A DNA stretch of 64,000 nucleotides from Thermoproteota archaeon. Lineage in GTDB: Archaea > Korarchaeota > Korarchaeia > Korarchaeales > Korarchaeaceae. Below, piece after piece: positions 42,066 to 51,159 of the stretch (positions within the stretch are counted from its first letter, which is position 1; each line of letters starts with the position of its first letter). The stretch covers positions 124,001-188,000 of the forward strand of contig JARZZM010000013.1 in assembly GCA_030130125.1 (NCBI GenBank). The letters run 5' to 3'. The notes beneath the pieces were generated by a model that did not search any database, had not been told where the DNA came from, and was given only the letters and a program-made list of their open reading frames with translations. The translations under genes were made by a program, and so were the position numbers.

Positions 42066-43382
42066 CTACATCCCCTTTATGCTCAGCTCGATGAGCCTCT
42101 TTATCTCATTGGCGTACTCGAACGGTATGTCCCTCACCACGGGCTCGAAGAATCCCAGCACTATCATGGTGATGGCCTCCTCCTCGTTGAGCCCCCTGCT
42201 CATCAGATAGAAGAGCTTGTCCTCCGCCACCTTCCCCACGTAGGCCTCGTGGCCCAGTTCGGAGTCTATTTCATCGCTCCTCAACGCCGGTATAGTCTCG
42301 CTCGAGGCTTCCGGTGACAGGAGCAGGGAGTCGCATTGAACAAATCCGCTGGATCCTTTGGCACCCTGAACGATCTCCACCTTCCCATAGAAGTTGGTGG
42401 AGCCCCTGTCCTTGGCCACGCTTTTACTAATGACCTGACTCTTGGTGTTTGGAGCTAGATGCCTTATCACCACACCGGCATCGTGCCTCTCCTCCCCCTT
42501 TACGAAGGAGAGACCGACGTTCCTAGCCGATGATCCCTCTCCCCTCAAGTGTATGACCGGCCTTACTGCAGTGTGCTTGCTCCCCATCAGCGACTCAACC
42601 CACTCTATCTTCGCACGGCTCATGGCAACGCCCCTCTTAGTGGGGAGGTTGATCACATGGTTCGCCCAGTTCTGCATGGTCGTTATCCTCACCTCTGCGC
42701 CGGGATAGGCCCAGACCTCAGTAACGCCGTAATGCAGGGCCTCCCTTATGTAGGAGGGGGCGGAGCACCCCTCGATGTAGTGAACCTTGGCTCCCTCCTC
42801 AGCCACGACAATCGTGTGATCGGCCTGGGCGATGGGAAGGGACCTCATCACGAAGAGGGCGCTTACGGGAAACGGGACCTCAACCCCCTCGGGCACGTAT
42901 ATGAATGTGCCACCGGCCCAGAGGGCGTAGTGTAGGGCCAGTATTTTGTTCTCCTCAGGGCCAGCCAGTCTGGCGAAGTAACTCCTCACCAGATCCTCGT
43001 GCTCCCTTATGGCCCTGTCTATGGGCATGGCTATAACACCGAGGGACTTTAGCTGATCGGAGAAAGTCTGGTACACGATGGAGGAGTCCACCTGAACCTG
43101 CATCCCCGCCAACATCTCCATTTCCTCCTCTGGTATGCCCAGAGCCTCCAAAGTCTCCCTGATCTCCTGCGGCAGCTCCTCCAGCTTCTCCGCCTTCTCC
43201 GCCGGGGAGAAGTATTCCAAGGACTCGAAATCCACCTTCACGTGTCTGGCGTGTTCTGGCATGTCTAGCTTGAAGAAGAGCCTCGCCGACCTCTCCCTCA
43301 TCTCCCTCAACCAGTCAGGCTCCCCCAGCTCCTTGGATATCTGCCTAGCCTTACTTACCAGAAACTCCTCCGTCAGGCTCAC
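42066..43382 (-). CDS. sufB: Iron-sulfur cluster assembly scaffold SufB
   Basis: A 438-residue SufB/SufD-type protein. The C-terminal half shows the beta-helix core and family motifs (EGCSAPSYIREALHYGVTE, NWANHVINLPTKRG, ALRSDEIDSELGHEAYVGKV, the last with the His of SufB). It forms the SufBC complex for assembling iron-sulfur clusters. It follows sufC with a four-base overlap. No separate sufD is seen, so SufB may act as homodimer, as in other archaea. Confidence 0.95.
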   Translation of the reverse strand: MSLTEEFLVSKARQISKELGEPDWLREMRERSARLFFKLDMPEHARHVKVDFESLEYFSPAEKAEKLEELPQEIRETLEALGIPEEEMEMLAGMQVQVDSSIVYQTFSDQLKSLGVIAMPIDRAIREHEDLVRSYFARLAGPEENKILALHYALWAGGTFIYVPEGVEVPFPVSALFVMRSLPIAQADHTIVVAEEGAKVHYIEGCSAPSYIREALHYGVTEVWAYPGAEVRITTMQNWANHVINLPTKRGVAMSRAKIEWVESLMGSKHTAVRPVIHLRGEGSSARNVGLSFVKGEERHDAGVVIRHLAPNTKSQVISKSVAKDRGSTNFYGKVEIVQGAKGSSGFVQCDSLLLSPEASSETIPALRSDEIDSELGHEAYVGKVAEDKLFYLMSRGLNEEEAITMIVLGFFEPVVRDIPFEYANEIKRLIELSIKGM

Positions 43383-44128
43383 CTAATCACCACCTCGAAC
43401 CCGCTCTCCTGAATCCTCTCAAAGAGGTCGCCTCCGCCACTGGCCACGATCCTACCGTCGTACATCACATGGACTCTGTCCACCTTCAAGTGCCTGTACA
43501 GTCCTCCCGTGTGGGTTATGAGCAAGAGGGTGATACCCTCCTGCAGTGCCCTATGGAGCAGCCTCCCAATGACATTCAGGGAGTCCACATCAACCCCCGA
43601 GTCAGGCTCGTCCAGTATGGCAAGCTTGGGCCTGAGGGCGAACATCTGCAGAATCTCAAACTTCTTCTTCTCCCCTCCAGAGAAGCCCACGTTTATCTCC
43701 CTATCCAAGAATTCCTCACTGAATCCGAGGGCCTCTAGGTAGGGTCCGATCTTCTCCACCACGAACTCAACCATATGCTCCCTCAGCGGGGTCAGGGGCT
43801 TTTCTCCAGTCCTCTTCTCGATGAGCTTCGCCAGGTAATCGACCATTTTTAGACCCTCTATCTCCACGGGATTCTGAAATGCTAGAAAGATACCTCTCTT
43901 AGCTCTCTCGTCTGGAGGGAGTGATGTGATGTCCCTACCCTCGAAGAGGATCTTCCCTCCCACCACCTCGTAGGCCGGATGGCCCGCCACAGCGAGGGCT
44001 AAGGTGGACTTCCCGGACCCATTGGGGCCAATGATCAGATGAACCTGTCCCCCTTGAACCTCCAGATCAGCCCCCTTGATTATCTCCCTGTCCTCCACGC
44101 GGACCCTGAGCCCTTCAAGTCTCAGCAT
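43379..44128 (-). CDS. sufC: Iron-sulfur cluster assembly ATPase SufC
   Basis: A 249-residue ABC ATPase: Walker A GPNGSGKST near residue 34, Q-loop FQNPVEIEGL, signature GFSGGEKKK near 150, Walker B LAILDEPDSGVDVD, and THTGGLYRHL. The GEKKK signature is specific to SufC. It drives conformational change in SufB. The promoter (AAAATAAG element near 44165) faces left, diverging from the beta-propeller protein gene. Confidence 0.95.
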   Translation of the reverse strand: MLRLEGLRVRVEDREIIKGADLEVQGGQVHLIIGPNGSGKSTLALAVAGHPAYEVVGGKILFEGRDITSLPPDERAKRGIFLAFQNPVEIEGLKMVDYLAKLIEKRTGEKPLTPLREHMVEFVVEKIGPYLEALGFSEEFLDREINVGFSGGEKKKFEILQMFALRPKLAILDEPDSGVDVDSLNVIGRLLHRALQEGITLLLITHTGGLYRHLKVDRVHVMYDGRIVASGGGDLFERIQESGFEVVIR

Positions 44129-44232
44129 TTCAGAACACCTTCCCGTCTAACCGAATGCGACTTATTTTACCTTCACCTATAGAACTATTGTTATAGATTC
44201 AACATTATAAAGTTACGCAGACGGAGGGCGCG

Positions 44233-45540
44233 ATGAAGGGTCTCCCCCTCCTGTTGCTCCTAGCTGCGTTCACCATCTTGCCGATGCTGCACGGCGGTGC
44301 TCTACCCCTGATAGAGGTGTGGGTCGAGGACGCCTCGGCCAAACAGGTCGCGATATCCAGCGAACTGATGGCATATCTTAGTGAGAACGGAACTCTCGTG
44401 ATCACGAGCGATCGTGGGAGGCTGGCGATAAGGGTGGGTGAGGGAAAGCTCGTAGCCGGGAGGGATGTGTTCCTTCAGGAAGGGAATGCTCTATACCTAG
44501 TCACCGCTAAGGGCCTCGAGAGAGTAATGGGATGCGAGAGATGCTCCTTCTATCCCTATTCCAGGGATAAGATCGCTATAGTGGATTCCAAAGGCCTGCT
44601 GCTGATCTCGGGTGGGGAGAAGAGGAGGTTAAGGGTGAGAGGCACGATAAGATGGTCCGACGATGGCTCAAGACTCTCGGTAATATCCGGCGATGAGCTC
44701 CTCGTCGTGAATGCCTTCGGCTCTATAGTATGGAGGAAGGACATGAACACCCAGCTCTTCGATGCCGAGCCGGATGATCTCACTTACGTGTGTATGAAGG
44801 GATGCGAGGTCTACGCGATAAACGACAAGTCCTTCGTGGCTTGGACCAACAAGCTATGCAAATGCTGCATCCCCGGCAAGCTCGACAGGTCCGGTGATCA
44901 CCTCTTCGTGCTGATCCAAGGGAAGGAGCTGGCAGTACTGAACGCGAGGAACGGGAGGAGGATTCAGTCCCTGAGCATGGAGGGGTACGAGATAGATGCC
45001 ATTCCGGAGATCGTCGCTGTTAGGGATGGAGACGGGAGGATACATGTGGTGGTGGATGCCAGAAGGGTGCATATCAGAGGGGAGAGCGGTGGTGTGCTGA
45101 TCAGCTGGGATGTCCCCAGCTGGCTGAAGTCCGGAGAGCTCACGGTGGAACATCCCCAAGGCAGGACAGCCATCCCAGTCGGCTCTGACAGCTTTGTGCC
45201 GATCCCCGTGGAGGGAGACGTCAACGTGACCTTGAGGGGTTTCTATGGAGAGGTCTCCCTTATCGTGGAAGTGAGACCGCTAAACGTGACCGCTACGCCC
45301 TTCGGAGATATTCGCATATCCGGAGACGGGGTCTTTGAGGTTGAGGTCGATGGTAGGAGGTACGTTCCCCCTGTCCGGGTGGATACCGGGTGGCTTCCTA
45401 CATACACTTTAAGGGTTTACAACCACGGCGTTTTGGTGGCCGAAAGCACCTCGATTAACGCGAGATTCTTGGTTATGATGCTTGTAACCTCAATAATGAT
45501 TATAGCTCTACTCCTCTGGAGAGTTCGCTCTAGATCCTGA
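44233..45540 (+). CDS. Exported, membrane-anchored beta-propeller-like protein
   Basis: A 435-residue protein with signal peptide (LPLLLLLAAFTILPMLHGGA) and a C-terminal membrane helix (LVMMLVTSIMIIALLLWRV), so the body lies outside the cell. The body is made of repeated beta strands, each about 40 residues (GTLVITSDRGRLAIRVGEG, DKIAIVDSKGLLLISGG, DELLVVNAFGSIVWRKD), consistent with a PQQ- or WD-like beta propeller. A cysteine cluster CKCCIPG is unusual for an external protein. A TATA element ATTATAAAG lies near 44206. Function unknown. Confidence 0.65.
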   Translation: MKGLPLLLLLAAFTILPMLHGGALPLIEVWVEDASAKQVAISSELMAYLSENGTLVITSDRGRLAIRVGEGKLVAGRDVFLQEGNALYLVTAKGLERVMGCERCSFYPYSRDKIAIVDSKGLLLISGGEKRRLRVRGTIRWSDDGSRLSVISGDELLVVNAFGSIVWRKDMNTQLFDAEPDDLTYVCMKGCEVYAINDKSFVAWTNKLCKCCIPGKLDRSGDHLFVLIQGKELAVLNARNGRRIQSLSMEGYEIDAIPEIVAVRDGDGRIHVVVDARRVHIRGESGGVLISWDVPSWLKSGELTVEHPQGRTAIPVGSDSFVPIPVEGDVNVTLRGFYGEVSLIVEVRPLNVTATPFGDIRISGDGVFEVEVDGRRYVPPVRVDTGWLPTYTLRVYNHGVLVAESTSINARFLVMMLVTSIMIIALLLWRVRSRS

Positions 45541-45594
45541 GATTCAAGGGAGATCTCCTACTACTCTTTATTTTTATCCCGTCCTCCATGGCCT

Positions 45595-46374
45595 ATGGAA
45601 CTGGGATTGGCCGATAAGCTGGCTGTTGTAACTGGAGGAAGCTCTGGCCTAGGTAAGGCCGCCGCTGTATCGCTACTCAAGGAGGGTGCAAGAGTCCTGA
45701 TTGCTTCAAGAACGGAGGAGAGGTTAAGGAGAGCTATGAGCGATCTATCTAGCCTGGGAGAGGTGCAGGCCTTGAGGACCGACCTGACAAAACCGGATGA
45801 CATAGAGTCCCTCTTCAGGAAATCCGAGGAGATGGGTGGAGCTGACATACTTGTGATCAGCTATGGAGGGCCAAGAATAGCCAGATTCCCCGAGCTAAAC
45901 GACAGGGATTGGTATCACGCCTACGAACTCTTGGTGATGAGTGTCGTGAGGCTCGCCCGGCTGTTCGGCTTCAGGATGAAGGAGAGGGGGTGGGGCAGGA
46001 TGGTTCTGGTCACCTCAGTGGCCATCAAGGAGGTGAACATGAACATACCCCTATCCACCAGCGTGAGGCTCTCCTTAGCTGGTCTCGTCAAGGTCCTATC
46101 GAGGGAACTAGCCCCCGAAGTGAACGTTAATGCTGTAATGCCCGGTCATTTCATGACGGAGAGGCAACGGGATCTCCTCAGATCGAGGGCAGCTGAGAAG
46201 GGCCTGTCACTCGAGGAGATGGAGGTTAAAGCGGCAAAGGAGATTCCTTTGGCCAGATTTGGCAGACCTGAGGAGCTGGGCGATGTGATCGCCTTTCTGG
46301 TGAGTGAGAGGGCGAGCTACATAACGGGCTCCCTTATACCCGTGGATGGGGGTCTGCTGTCCTGCACCCTTTAA
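45595..46374 (+). CDS. Short-chain dehydrogenase/reductase with replaced catalytic Tyr and Lys
   Basis: A 259-residue SDR. The cofactor motif TGGSSGLG (13-20), the D64 in RTDLTKPDD and catalytic-type S141 are present, as is the C-terminal ASYITGSLIPVDGGL. At the place of the YxxxK catalytic pair the sequence is STSVR (S154, R158). A branch of SDRs with SxxxR occurs in archaea and bacteria; its substrates are not known to me. NAD(P) binding is likely, normal SDR chemistry is not assured. The next gene starts four bases after the stop. Confidence 0.8.
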   Translation: MELGLADKLAVVTGGSSGLGKAAAVSLLKEGARVLIASRTEERLRRAMSDLSSLGEVQALRTDLTKPDDIESLFRKSEEMGGADILVISYGGPRIARFPELNDRDWYHAYELLVMSVVRLARLFGFRMKERGWGRMVLVTSVAIKEVNMNIPLSTSVRLSLAGLVKVLSRELAPEVNVNAVMPGHFMTERQRDLLRSRAAEKGLSLEEMEVKAAKEIPLARFGRPEELGDVIAFLVSERASYITGSLIPVDGGLLSCTL

Positions 46375-46378
46375 GGTG

Positions 46379-47419
46379 ATGAGGATGTCGGAGTGGATTG
46401 ATCTTTTGGAGAAACTGTCGGTCGCAGCTGGCCCTCCCGGCTTTGAGGACGAGGTTCGGGATCTCCTGATAGATGAACTCAGGGAAAGCGTCGATCAGCT
46501 GTTCACCGATCCTTTCGGGAATCTATACGCAGTGAAGAGGGGTAAGAGCGAGAGGAAGCTGATGATTGCTGCCCACATGGATGAGGTGGCTCTCATGGTC
46601 AGGTACTTGGAGCCCGATGGGTTTCTCAGGGTCACTAACTTGGGGGGACTAAATCCGGCCCAGCTCCTATCTCAGAGAGTGCTAGTGCATGGGAGGAAGA
46701 AGCTCAGGGGAGTTATAGGAACACTACCTGTTCACATGGGGAAGGAGGAGCCCCCAAAGATAGAGGACCTCTACATCGATGTTGGGGCTACCAACAGGGA
46801 GCAGCTGGAAGAACTGGGTGTCAGGCCCGGAACTCCCGTGACCTTCGACGTCCCCTTCATCCATCAAGAGGACACGGGTGTGTTGATAGGGAAGGCACTG
46901 GATGACAGGCTGGGTTGCCTCGTACTGGCCGAGTCCCTAAAGGGGGTGGATGACCCAGATATGACGGTCTACGGGGTGTTCACCTCCCAAGAGGAGAGGG
47001 GGATGAGGGGAGCGACGGTCGCGGTGAACAGGGTCCAGCCGGATCTGGCATTCGTGCTCGAGGGGACTATAGCGTCCGATGTACCGGGAGTCCCAGCCCA
47101 CAAGTACGTCACCGAGTTGGGCAAGGGACCAGCCCTGAGGGTGATGGATAGGACCGTGATCGTCCAGAGGTGGCTCCTCGAGGAAATGGTATCTAGGGCG
47201 GAGGAGCTCGGCATACCCTACCAGCTGCAGCTCTCTCCGACGAGCGGGACCGATGCAGCTGCCATAAGCGTTGGGGGGAAGGGAACACCCGTTGGGATAG
47301 TATCGGTCCCAGCTAGATATATCCACACGCCCTCCAGCCTCGCCCGGGTCGAGGACGTAGAAAACACGGTAAAGCTGATGACTGATCTAGTGGGATCACC
47401 ACCGGAACCTAGATATTGA
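46379..47419 (+). CDS. M42-family metallopeptidase (TET-type aminopeptidase)
   Basis: A protein of about 346 residues. The di-metal site is intact: AAHMDEVALMV, GKALDDRLGCLV, TSQEERGMRGA, AFVLEGTIASD and a C-terminal VPARYIHTPSS with His. M42 enzymes form large tetrahedral particles that trim peptides to amino acids. An ATG six bases later (46385) is an alternative start. Its last 11 bases overlap the end of the convergent saccharopine dehydrogenase-like gene. Confidence 0.92.
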   Translation: MRMSEWIDLLEKLSVAAGPPGFEDEVRDLLIDELRESVDQLFTDPFGNLYAVKRGKSERKLMIAAHMDEVALMVRYLEPDGFLRVTNLGGLNPAQLLSQRVLVHGRKKLRGVIGTLPVHMGKEEPPKIEDLYIDVGATNREQLEELGVRPGTPVTFDVPFIHQEDTGVLIGKALDDRLGCLVLAESLKGVDDPDMTVYGVFTSQEERGMRGATVAVNRVQPDLAFVLEGTIASDVPGVPAHKYVTELGKGPALRVMDRTVIVQRWLLEEMVSRAEELGIPYQLQLSPTSGTDAAAISVGGKGTPVGIVSVPARYIHTPSSLARVEDVENTVKLMTDLVGSPPEPRY

Positions 47420-48611
47420 GAAGGATTTTTTCTCGAAATTCCATCCTCCTCTTCTTCATCTCATCCAAGAAGGGTCTTGGATCGATGATCTCCTCTGGAT
47501 AGTGAACGCCGGGCAGGCTCAGGATCCCCAGCCCGACCCACTGAGCCGCCAAGGAGGCGGGACTTCCCACGAGCAGGGCCTGAGCGCTCACATTCCATCT
47601 CTCACTCCAGCTTATCAGGGCCTCCATCAAGATCTCCGCCTTAACACCCCCTCTCCAACCCCTAGCAACAACCAACATCACATCATGATCGTTTGGCTTG
47701 AATCTCTTCCCCCTTAAAGAGCCGAGAATCAACTCCCTGATTATATCTCTCGGGACCACGCTCACATTCCCCAACCTTATTGGTCGGTCAGACGTCAATC
47801 CTAGGTCGTGGAGCAGCTTGTACTTCAGAAAGAGGTCTCTGGGGAAGGAGAGCTTGTAGTCGACTAACCTCAATCCCTTACTCTTGAAGGTCTCGCCAAG
47901 GGAATAAACCTCAGGATGCTCGACATAGTATAGCTCCTGCTCTCCAACTGGTGGGGGGAAGGACATAACCTCCCTGCCAGAGAAGGGGGCAACCAGCTCG
48001 ATACTGCCGTCCCTCCACACTTCTACAGGTTGATCCATTTCATCGAATATCGTGTCCAGGGAGTATGGAACGGGGAGCGGCACGCCCATCGAATCGTAAT
48101 CGTTTAGATCTACCCACCCCTCCCTCAAGAGAAGCGTATCAACCCTGTCGAGTTCCTTAACGGCCTTAGCAGCCATCACGTTTATGAGCCCCGGGCTCCC
48201 GCCCATCTCCAATAGAGCAATTAGACCTTTGCTCTTGAACTGATGGTCCATTTCCCTCTGGGCCAATAGTGTCTCTACGTCATCTCCCAAGTCCAGATAG
48301 TGGACTCCCGCCTCTAAAGCAGCTCTCATGACGACCGGTATGGTTGTATAGAGAGCTGCATCGATGACCACGTCTGCCTTGAACCCTTTGAGAGAGGATA
48401 TCACCTCATCAAGCTTCGTGGCATCCAGCTTGGCATGCCTCACCTCCTTGTACTTGGTTAAAGTGCTCGCCTCATCCGCGACACTGCGCGCCTTATCACC
48501 GTCTATATCAGCAACTAGTACGGACTCGACATCCGGGCTCATTGAATCATCAGCTAGGTCCAGCACTGCTGCTCTCCCCATAATACCGGCTCCTATAACC
48601 GCAATTCTCAT
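47409..48611 (-). CDS. Saccharopine dehydrogenase-like oxidoreductase
   Basis: A 400-residue NAD(P)-binding protein. The Rossmann motif GAGIMGRAA is at the N-terminus, with the acidic end of strand 2 (LVADIDGDKA) pointing to NAD. The middle (DVVIDAALYTTIPVVMRAALEAGVHYLDLGD, EMGGSPGLINVMAAKAV) is typical of the saccharopine dehydrogenase/LYS9 family. Archaeal members act in lysine or carboxynorspermidine metabolism or are uncharacterised. No pathway partner lies next to it. Confidence 0.82.
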   Translation of the reverse strand: MRIAVIGAGIMGRAAVLDLADDSMSPDVESVLVADIDGDKARSVADEASTLTKYKEVRHAKLDATKLDEVISSLKGFKADVVIDAALYTTIPVVMRAALEAGVHYLDLGDDVETLLAQREMDHQFKSKGLIALLEMGGSPGLINVMAAKAVKELDRVDTLLLREGWVDLNDYDSMGVPLPVPYSLDTIFDEMDQPVEVWRDGSIELVAPFSGREVMSFPPPVGEQELYYVEHPEVYSLGETFKSKGLRLVDYKLSFPRDLFLKYKLLHDLGLTSDRPIRLGNVSVVPRDIIRELILGSLRGKRFKPNDHDVMLVVARGWRGGVKAEILMEALISWSERWNVSAQALLVGSPASLAAQWVGLGILSLPGVHYPEEIIDPRPFLDEMKKRRMEFREKILLNI

Positions 48612-48695
48612 CGCGCTTCTAACACATGCTGTTCATCAAATAATTAAACGATTTTTACTTCAGGACGGCAGCGCTCAGGATCTCAAATTTTCGAT

Positions 48696-48735
48696 CCGCG
48701 CTTCTAGATCGATGAGTTCGGATTACAAAGCGCGG
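48696..48735. repeat. Inverted repeat CCGCGCTT/AAGCGCGG between divergent genes
   Basis: Eight-base perfect arms at 48696-48703 and 48728-48735 with a 24-base spacer lie in the 246-base gap between the saccharopine dehydrogenase-like gene and the transglutaminase-like gene. Function unknown; an operator or a hairpin is possible. Confidence 0.35.
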
Positions 48736-48857
48736 AAAAGGGAGAGCCTACTTTATAATTTCGCGCGTGTACCATAAAAATTTAAATGATTATAATGACG
48801 TACGCCATCAAACAGCGTAAACTTTTATTAAACGATCGCCTGATTGGCCGGGTGCTT

Positions 48858-50441
48858 ATGTCGCTCTCTGGAAAAAACCTAGTTAACCTAGTTCTTATTG
48901 CCTTAATAGTTGCTGTCGGTGTCCTGACCTTCACTGGCTCGGCCGCACTGGGTGGAGAGCCGAAACTGGACATCAAGGTGCATTATAAGGAGCAGATAAT
49001 ATCAGCGGCCTACAAAGTGTATGGAAGACCGAGCCTGAAATTCTGGGTCGCCAAGACAGTTCTGAAGAACACGGGTGATGTGCCCGTGAGGAACGTCAAG
49101 GTGAGTTACTACATAGAGGGGTACACCTCTTGGTCGACTCCCATTAAATACGACGAGATACCACCAGGAGGCGCCGTGGTAGATGCCTACTACCCTAAGC
49201 TACCGAAAAAGGTGGCGGAGCTCACTTCCCCGGTCCCCACCAAGCTGTACATAAAGGTCACTTACGATAAGGGTGGGAGGACTGAGGAGGTAGTTCAGAG
49301 CAAGGATATAGAGATCCTAGGAGTTCATGACATAGTATACTCTTCAATACCGGCCGAGGAATCCCTGCTCACATTCCCTGATGTGTTCAGCAACGCTCCT
49401 CTTTTGGCCGCTTGGGTAACTCCGACCGATCCTGTAGTTAGGGAATTCTCTGACTTGGGGAACAAGCTAGCTGGAGGCGCAGGAGCATCTCTATCTGATG
49501 AAGGGGCACTAAAAACAATGCAGGGGATATGGCAGGCCCTTTTGATAAGAGGAACGACCTATAAAACTGAACCAGAGGGTTTCTGGACCGGGAAATACGC
49601 ACAGTACGTAAAATTCCCCAGGGACACTATCCTAGATGGAGAAGGGACCTGCATAGATCTAGCGATAATGTACGCAAGCTTAGTGGCAGCGCAGGGGCTT
49701 ACAGATGTCTACATAATGCTGGTACCAGGTCATGCTTTCCCCATCGTTAGGCTGCCGAAGAGCGGGGCGATGATACCTATCGAGACCACAACTCTGAATC
49801 AAGGCGCCACATTCAAGCAAGCCGTGCAAACGGCGGTGTACAACTGGCAGCAGAAATTCAGCAAGGGGCCTTATATCCCAATAAGCATCAAGGTGTGGCA
49901 AGCTTCTGGAGTAACCCCACCAGAACTGCCTCCCTTGCCATCGGATATACTTGAGAGGAAGGGGATCAAGCAAAAGCTACTTGCAGTTATCAACAAGCTG
50001 GGTGGAGAACTCAGGTCCTATTCCAACAATTACTTCTCCATAAGCTACCCATCATCTTGGAGGGAGGACAGCGGTACGGACGATGAGGGGAGCTACATAA
50101 GCTGGGCCTACCCAGAAGACGAGGGGATGTTCCTCTATATATCGTGGACTCCCTTCCAAGGATCTTTGAGCGATTACATCTCGTACATCGAGTCCCTGTA
50201 CGAAGAGCAGAGGATGGGAATGCAGCAGGGCCAGATGGGCACCTGTCCCTACGTGGTGGCGTCCTATGCTTGGGAATACGAGGGCCAGCCGTGGATGAGC
50301 AATGAGATATACATCCTCTGCAAGGGAGTGGGGATACACCTATCCTTCCAAGCGGAGAAACGCTACTGGGACGATGGGACGGCAAGTACCGTCTGGGAGA
50401 GGGTGATAGGCACGTTCTATCCTATGATAGCGGGGGGATGA
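48858..50441 (+). CDS. Exported transglutaminase-like protein
   Basis: A 527-residue protein beginning with a membrane or signal segment (LVNLVLIALIVAVGVLTFTGSAAL). A beta-sandwich of about 120 residues follows, then a transglutaminase-like core: GEGTCIDLAIMYASLVAAQG (Cys), LVPGHAFPIVRLP (His) and MIPIETT (acidic). The C-terminal 130 residues (YFSISYPSSWREDSG...) resemble a PsbP-like beta domain. It may be a protease or cross-linking enzyme on the cell surface. The TATA-like CTTTTATTAAAC at 48821-48832 supports ATG 48858, although the frame is open from 48786. It is followed four bases later by a second envelope protein. Confidence 0.75.
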   Translation: MSLSGKNLVNLVLIALIVAVGVLTFTGSAALGGEPKLDIKVHYKEQIISAAYKVYGRPSLKFWVAKTVLKNTGDVPVRNVKVSYYIEGYTSWSTPIKYDEIPPGGAVVDAYYPKLPKKVAELTSPVPTKLYIKVTYDKGGRTEEVVQSKDIEILGVHDIVYSSIPAEESLLTFPDVFSNAPLLAAWVTPTDPVVREFSDLGNKLAGGAGASLSDEGALKTMQGIWQALLIRGTTYKTEPEGFWTGKYAQYVKFPRDTILDGEGTCIDLAIMYASLVAAQGLTDVYIMLVPGHAFPIVRLPKSGAMIPIETTTLNQGATFKQAVQTAVYNWQQKFSKGPYIPISIKVWQASGVTPPELPPLPSDILERKGIKQKLLAVINKLGGELRSYSNNYFSISYPSSWREDSGTDDEGSYISWAYPEDEGMFLYISWTPFQGSLSDYISYIESLYEEQRMGMQQGQMGTCPYVVASYAWEYEGQPWMSNEIYILCKGVGIHLSFQAEKRYWDDGTASTVWERVIGTFYPMIAGG

Positions 50442-50445
50442 GGGT

Positions 50446-51153
50446 ATGAGGGTCAAACTAAAGCTATTGTTTCTGATCATGATTTCGCTCTTCCTGTATG
50501 GTCTACCTCAGTTGGAAGCCCAGCCCATAGCCTTGGGCCAACCTGTCAAGGGAATAGAGCTTCCGGTAAAGGTGGAGATGGATGACCTGCTGAACATGAC
50601 CGTACTGGAGAACGGCCTAGTCAAGGTCAATGAGGTGGTTAAAGCCACTGCAACTGGTTATCTTGTCTTGAAGCAGCAGTATCCCCTAACCTTCCTGTTC
50701 AAGAGGTTTATAGAGATGGATAAGGCGGATGTAGAACTCGAGAACCTAACAGTGAATTTCGACGATGCCAACAGGAGGGTGACAGCGAGCTACGTGGCAC
50801 TAGGGATGACCGCTAAGAAAATGGACAAGTGGGTTTTCTCCATAGAGGGAGATGCGAAACTGACAACCAGAGCCGGAAATACCCTGGTCTTCAGCAAAAC
50901 TTTCCCCCTTCCCTTGGGCGGGAAGAAGAACATGGTGATTACCGTCCACCTCCCCGAGTCGGCTAGCGATGTGTCTGTGACCACCGAGGGAGGCTACACC
51001 AGGATCTATTACAGACTTCCCTCGAATGGATTAGGTGGGAATCCGATCCTCATCGGTATCTTGGGAATCTTGATAATTCTCCTAGTACTGAACTTAGTGC
51101 CGAAAGAGGGGTTGCTGGGTCTTCCAAAGATGTTAAAGAGGAGGAAGAGTTGA
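50446..51153 (+). CDS. Exported membrane-anchored protein, partner of the transglutaminase-like protein
   Basis: A 235-residue protein with an N-terminal signal (LKLLFLIMISLFLYGLPQLEA), an external beta-rich body (VEMDDLLNMTVLENGLVKVNEV, LENLTVNFDDANRRVTASYV) with NxT sites, and a C-terminal helix (NPILIGILGILIILLVLNLV) plus basic tail. I do not recognise the family. It starts four bases after the transglutaminase-like gene, so the two are probably made together and act at the outer surface. It converges with the giant glycosidase-like gene. Confidence 0.65.
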   Translation: MRVKLKLLFLIMISLFLYGLPQLEAQPIALGQPVKGIELPVKVEMDDLLNMTVLENGLVKVNEVVKATATGYLVLKQQYPLTFLFKRFIEMDKADVELENLTVNFDDANRRVTASYVALGMTAKKMDKWVFSIEGDAKLTTRAGNTLVFSKTFPLPLGGKKNMVITVHLPESASDVSVTTEGGYTRIYYRLPSNGLGGNPILIGILGILIILLVLNLVPKEGLLGLPKMLKRRKS

Positions 51154-51159
51154 CGGTTC

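Noticed and set aside
44190-44210. CTATA...TATAG near the sufC promoter as an operator.
   Set aside because: Only the outer five bases match; the inner bases are not symmetrical and the region simply holds two divergent TATA elements.
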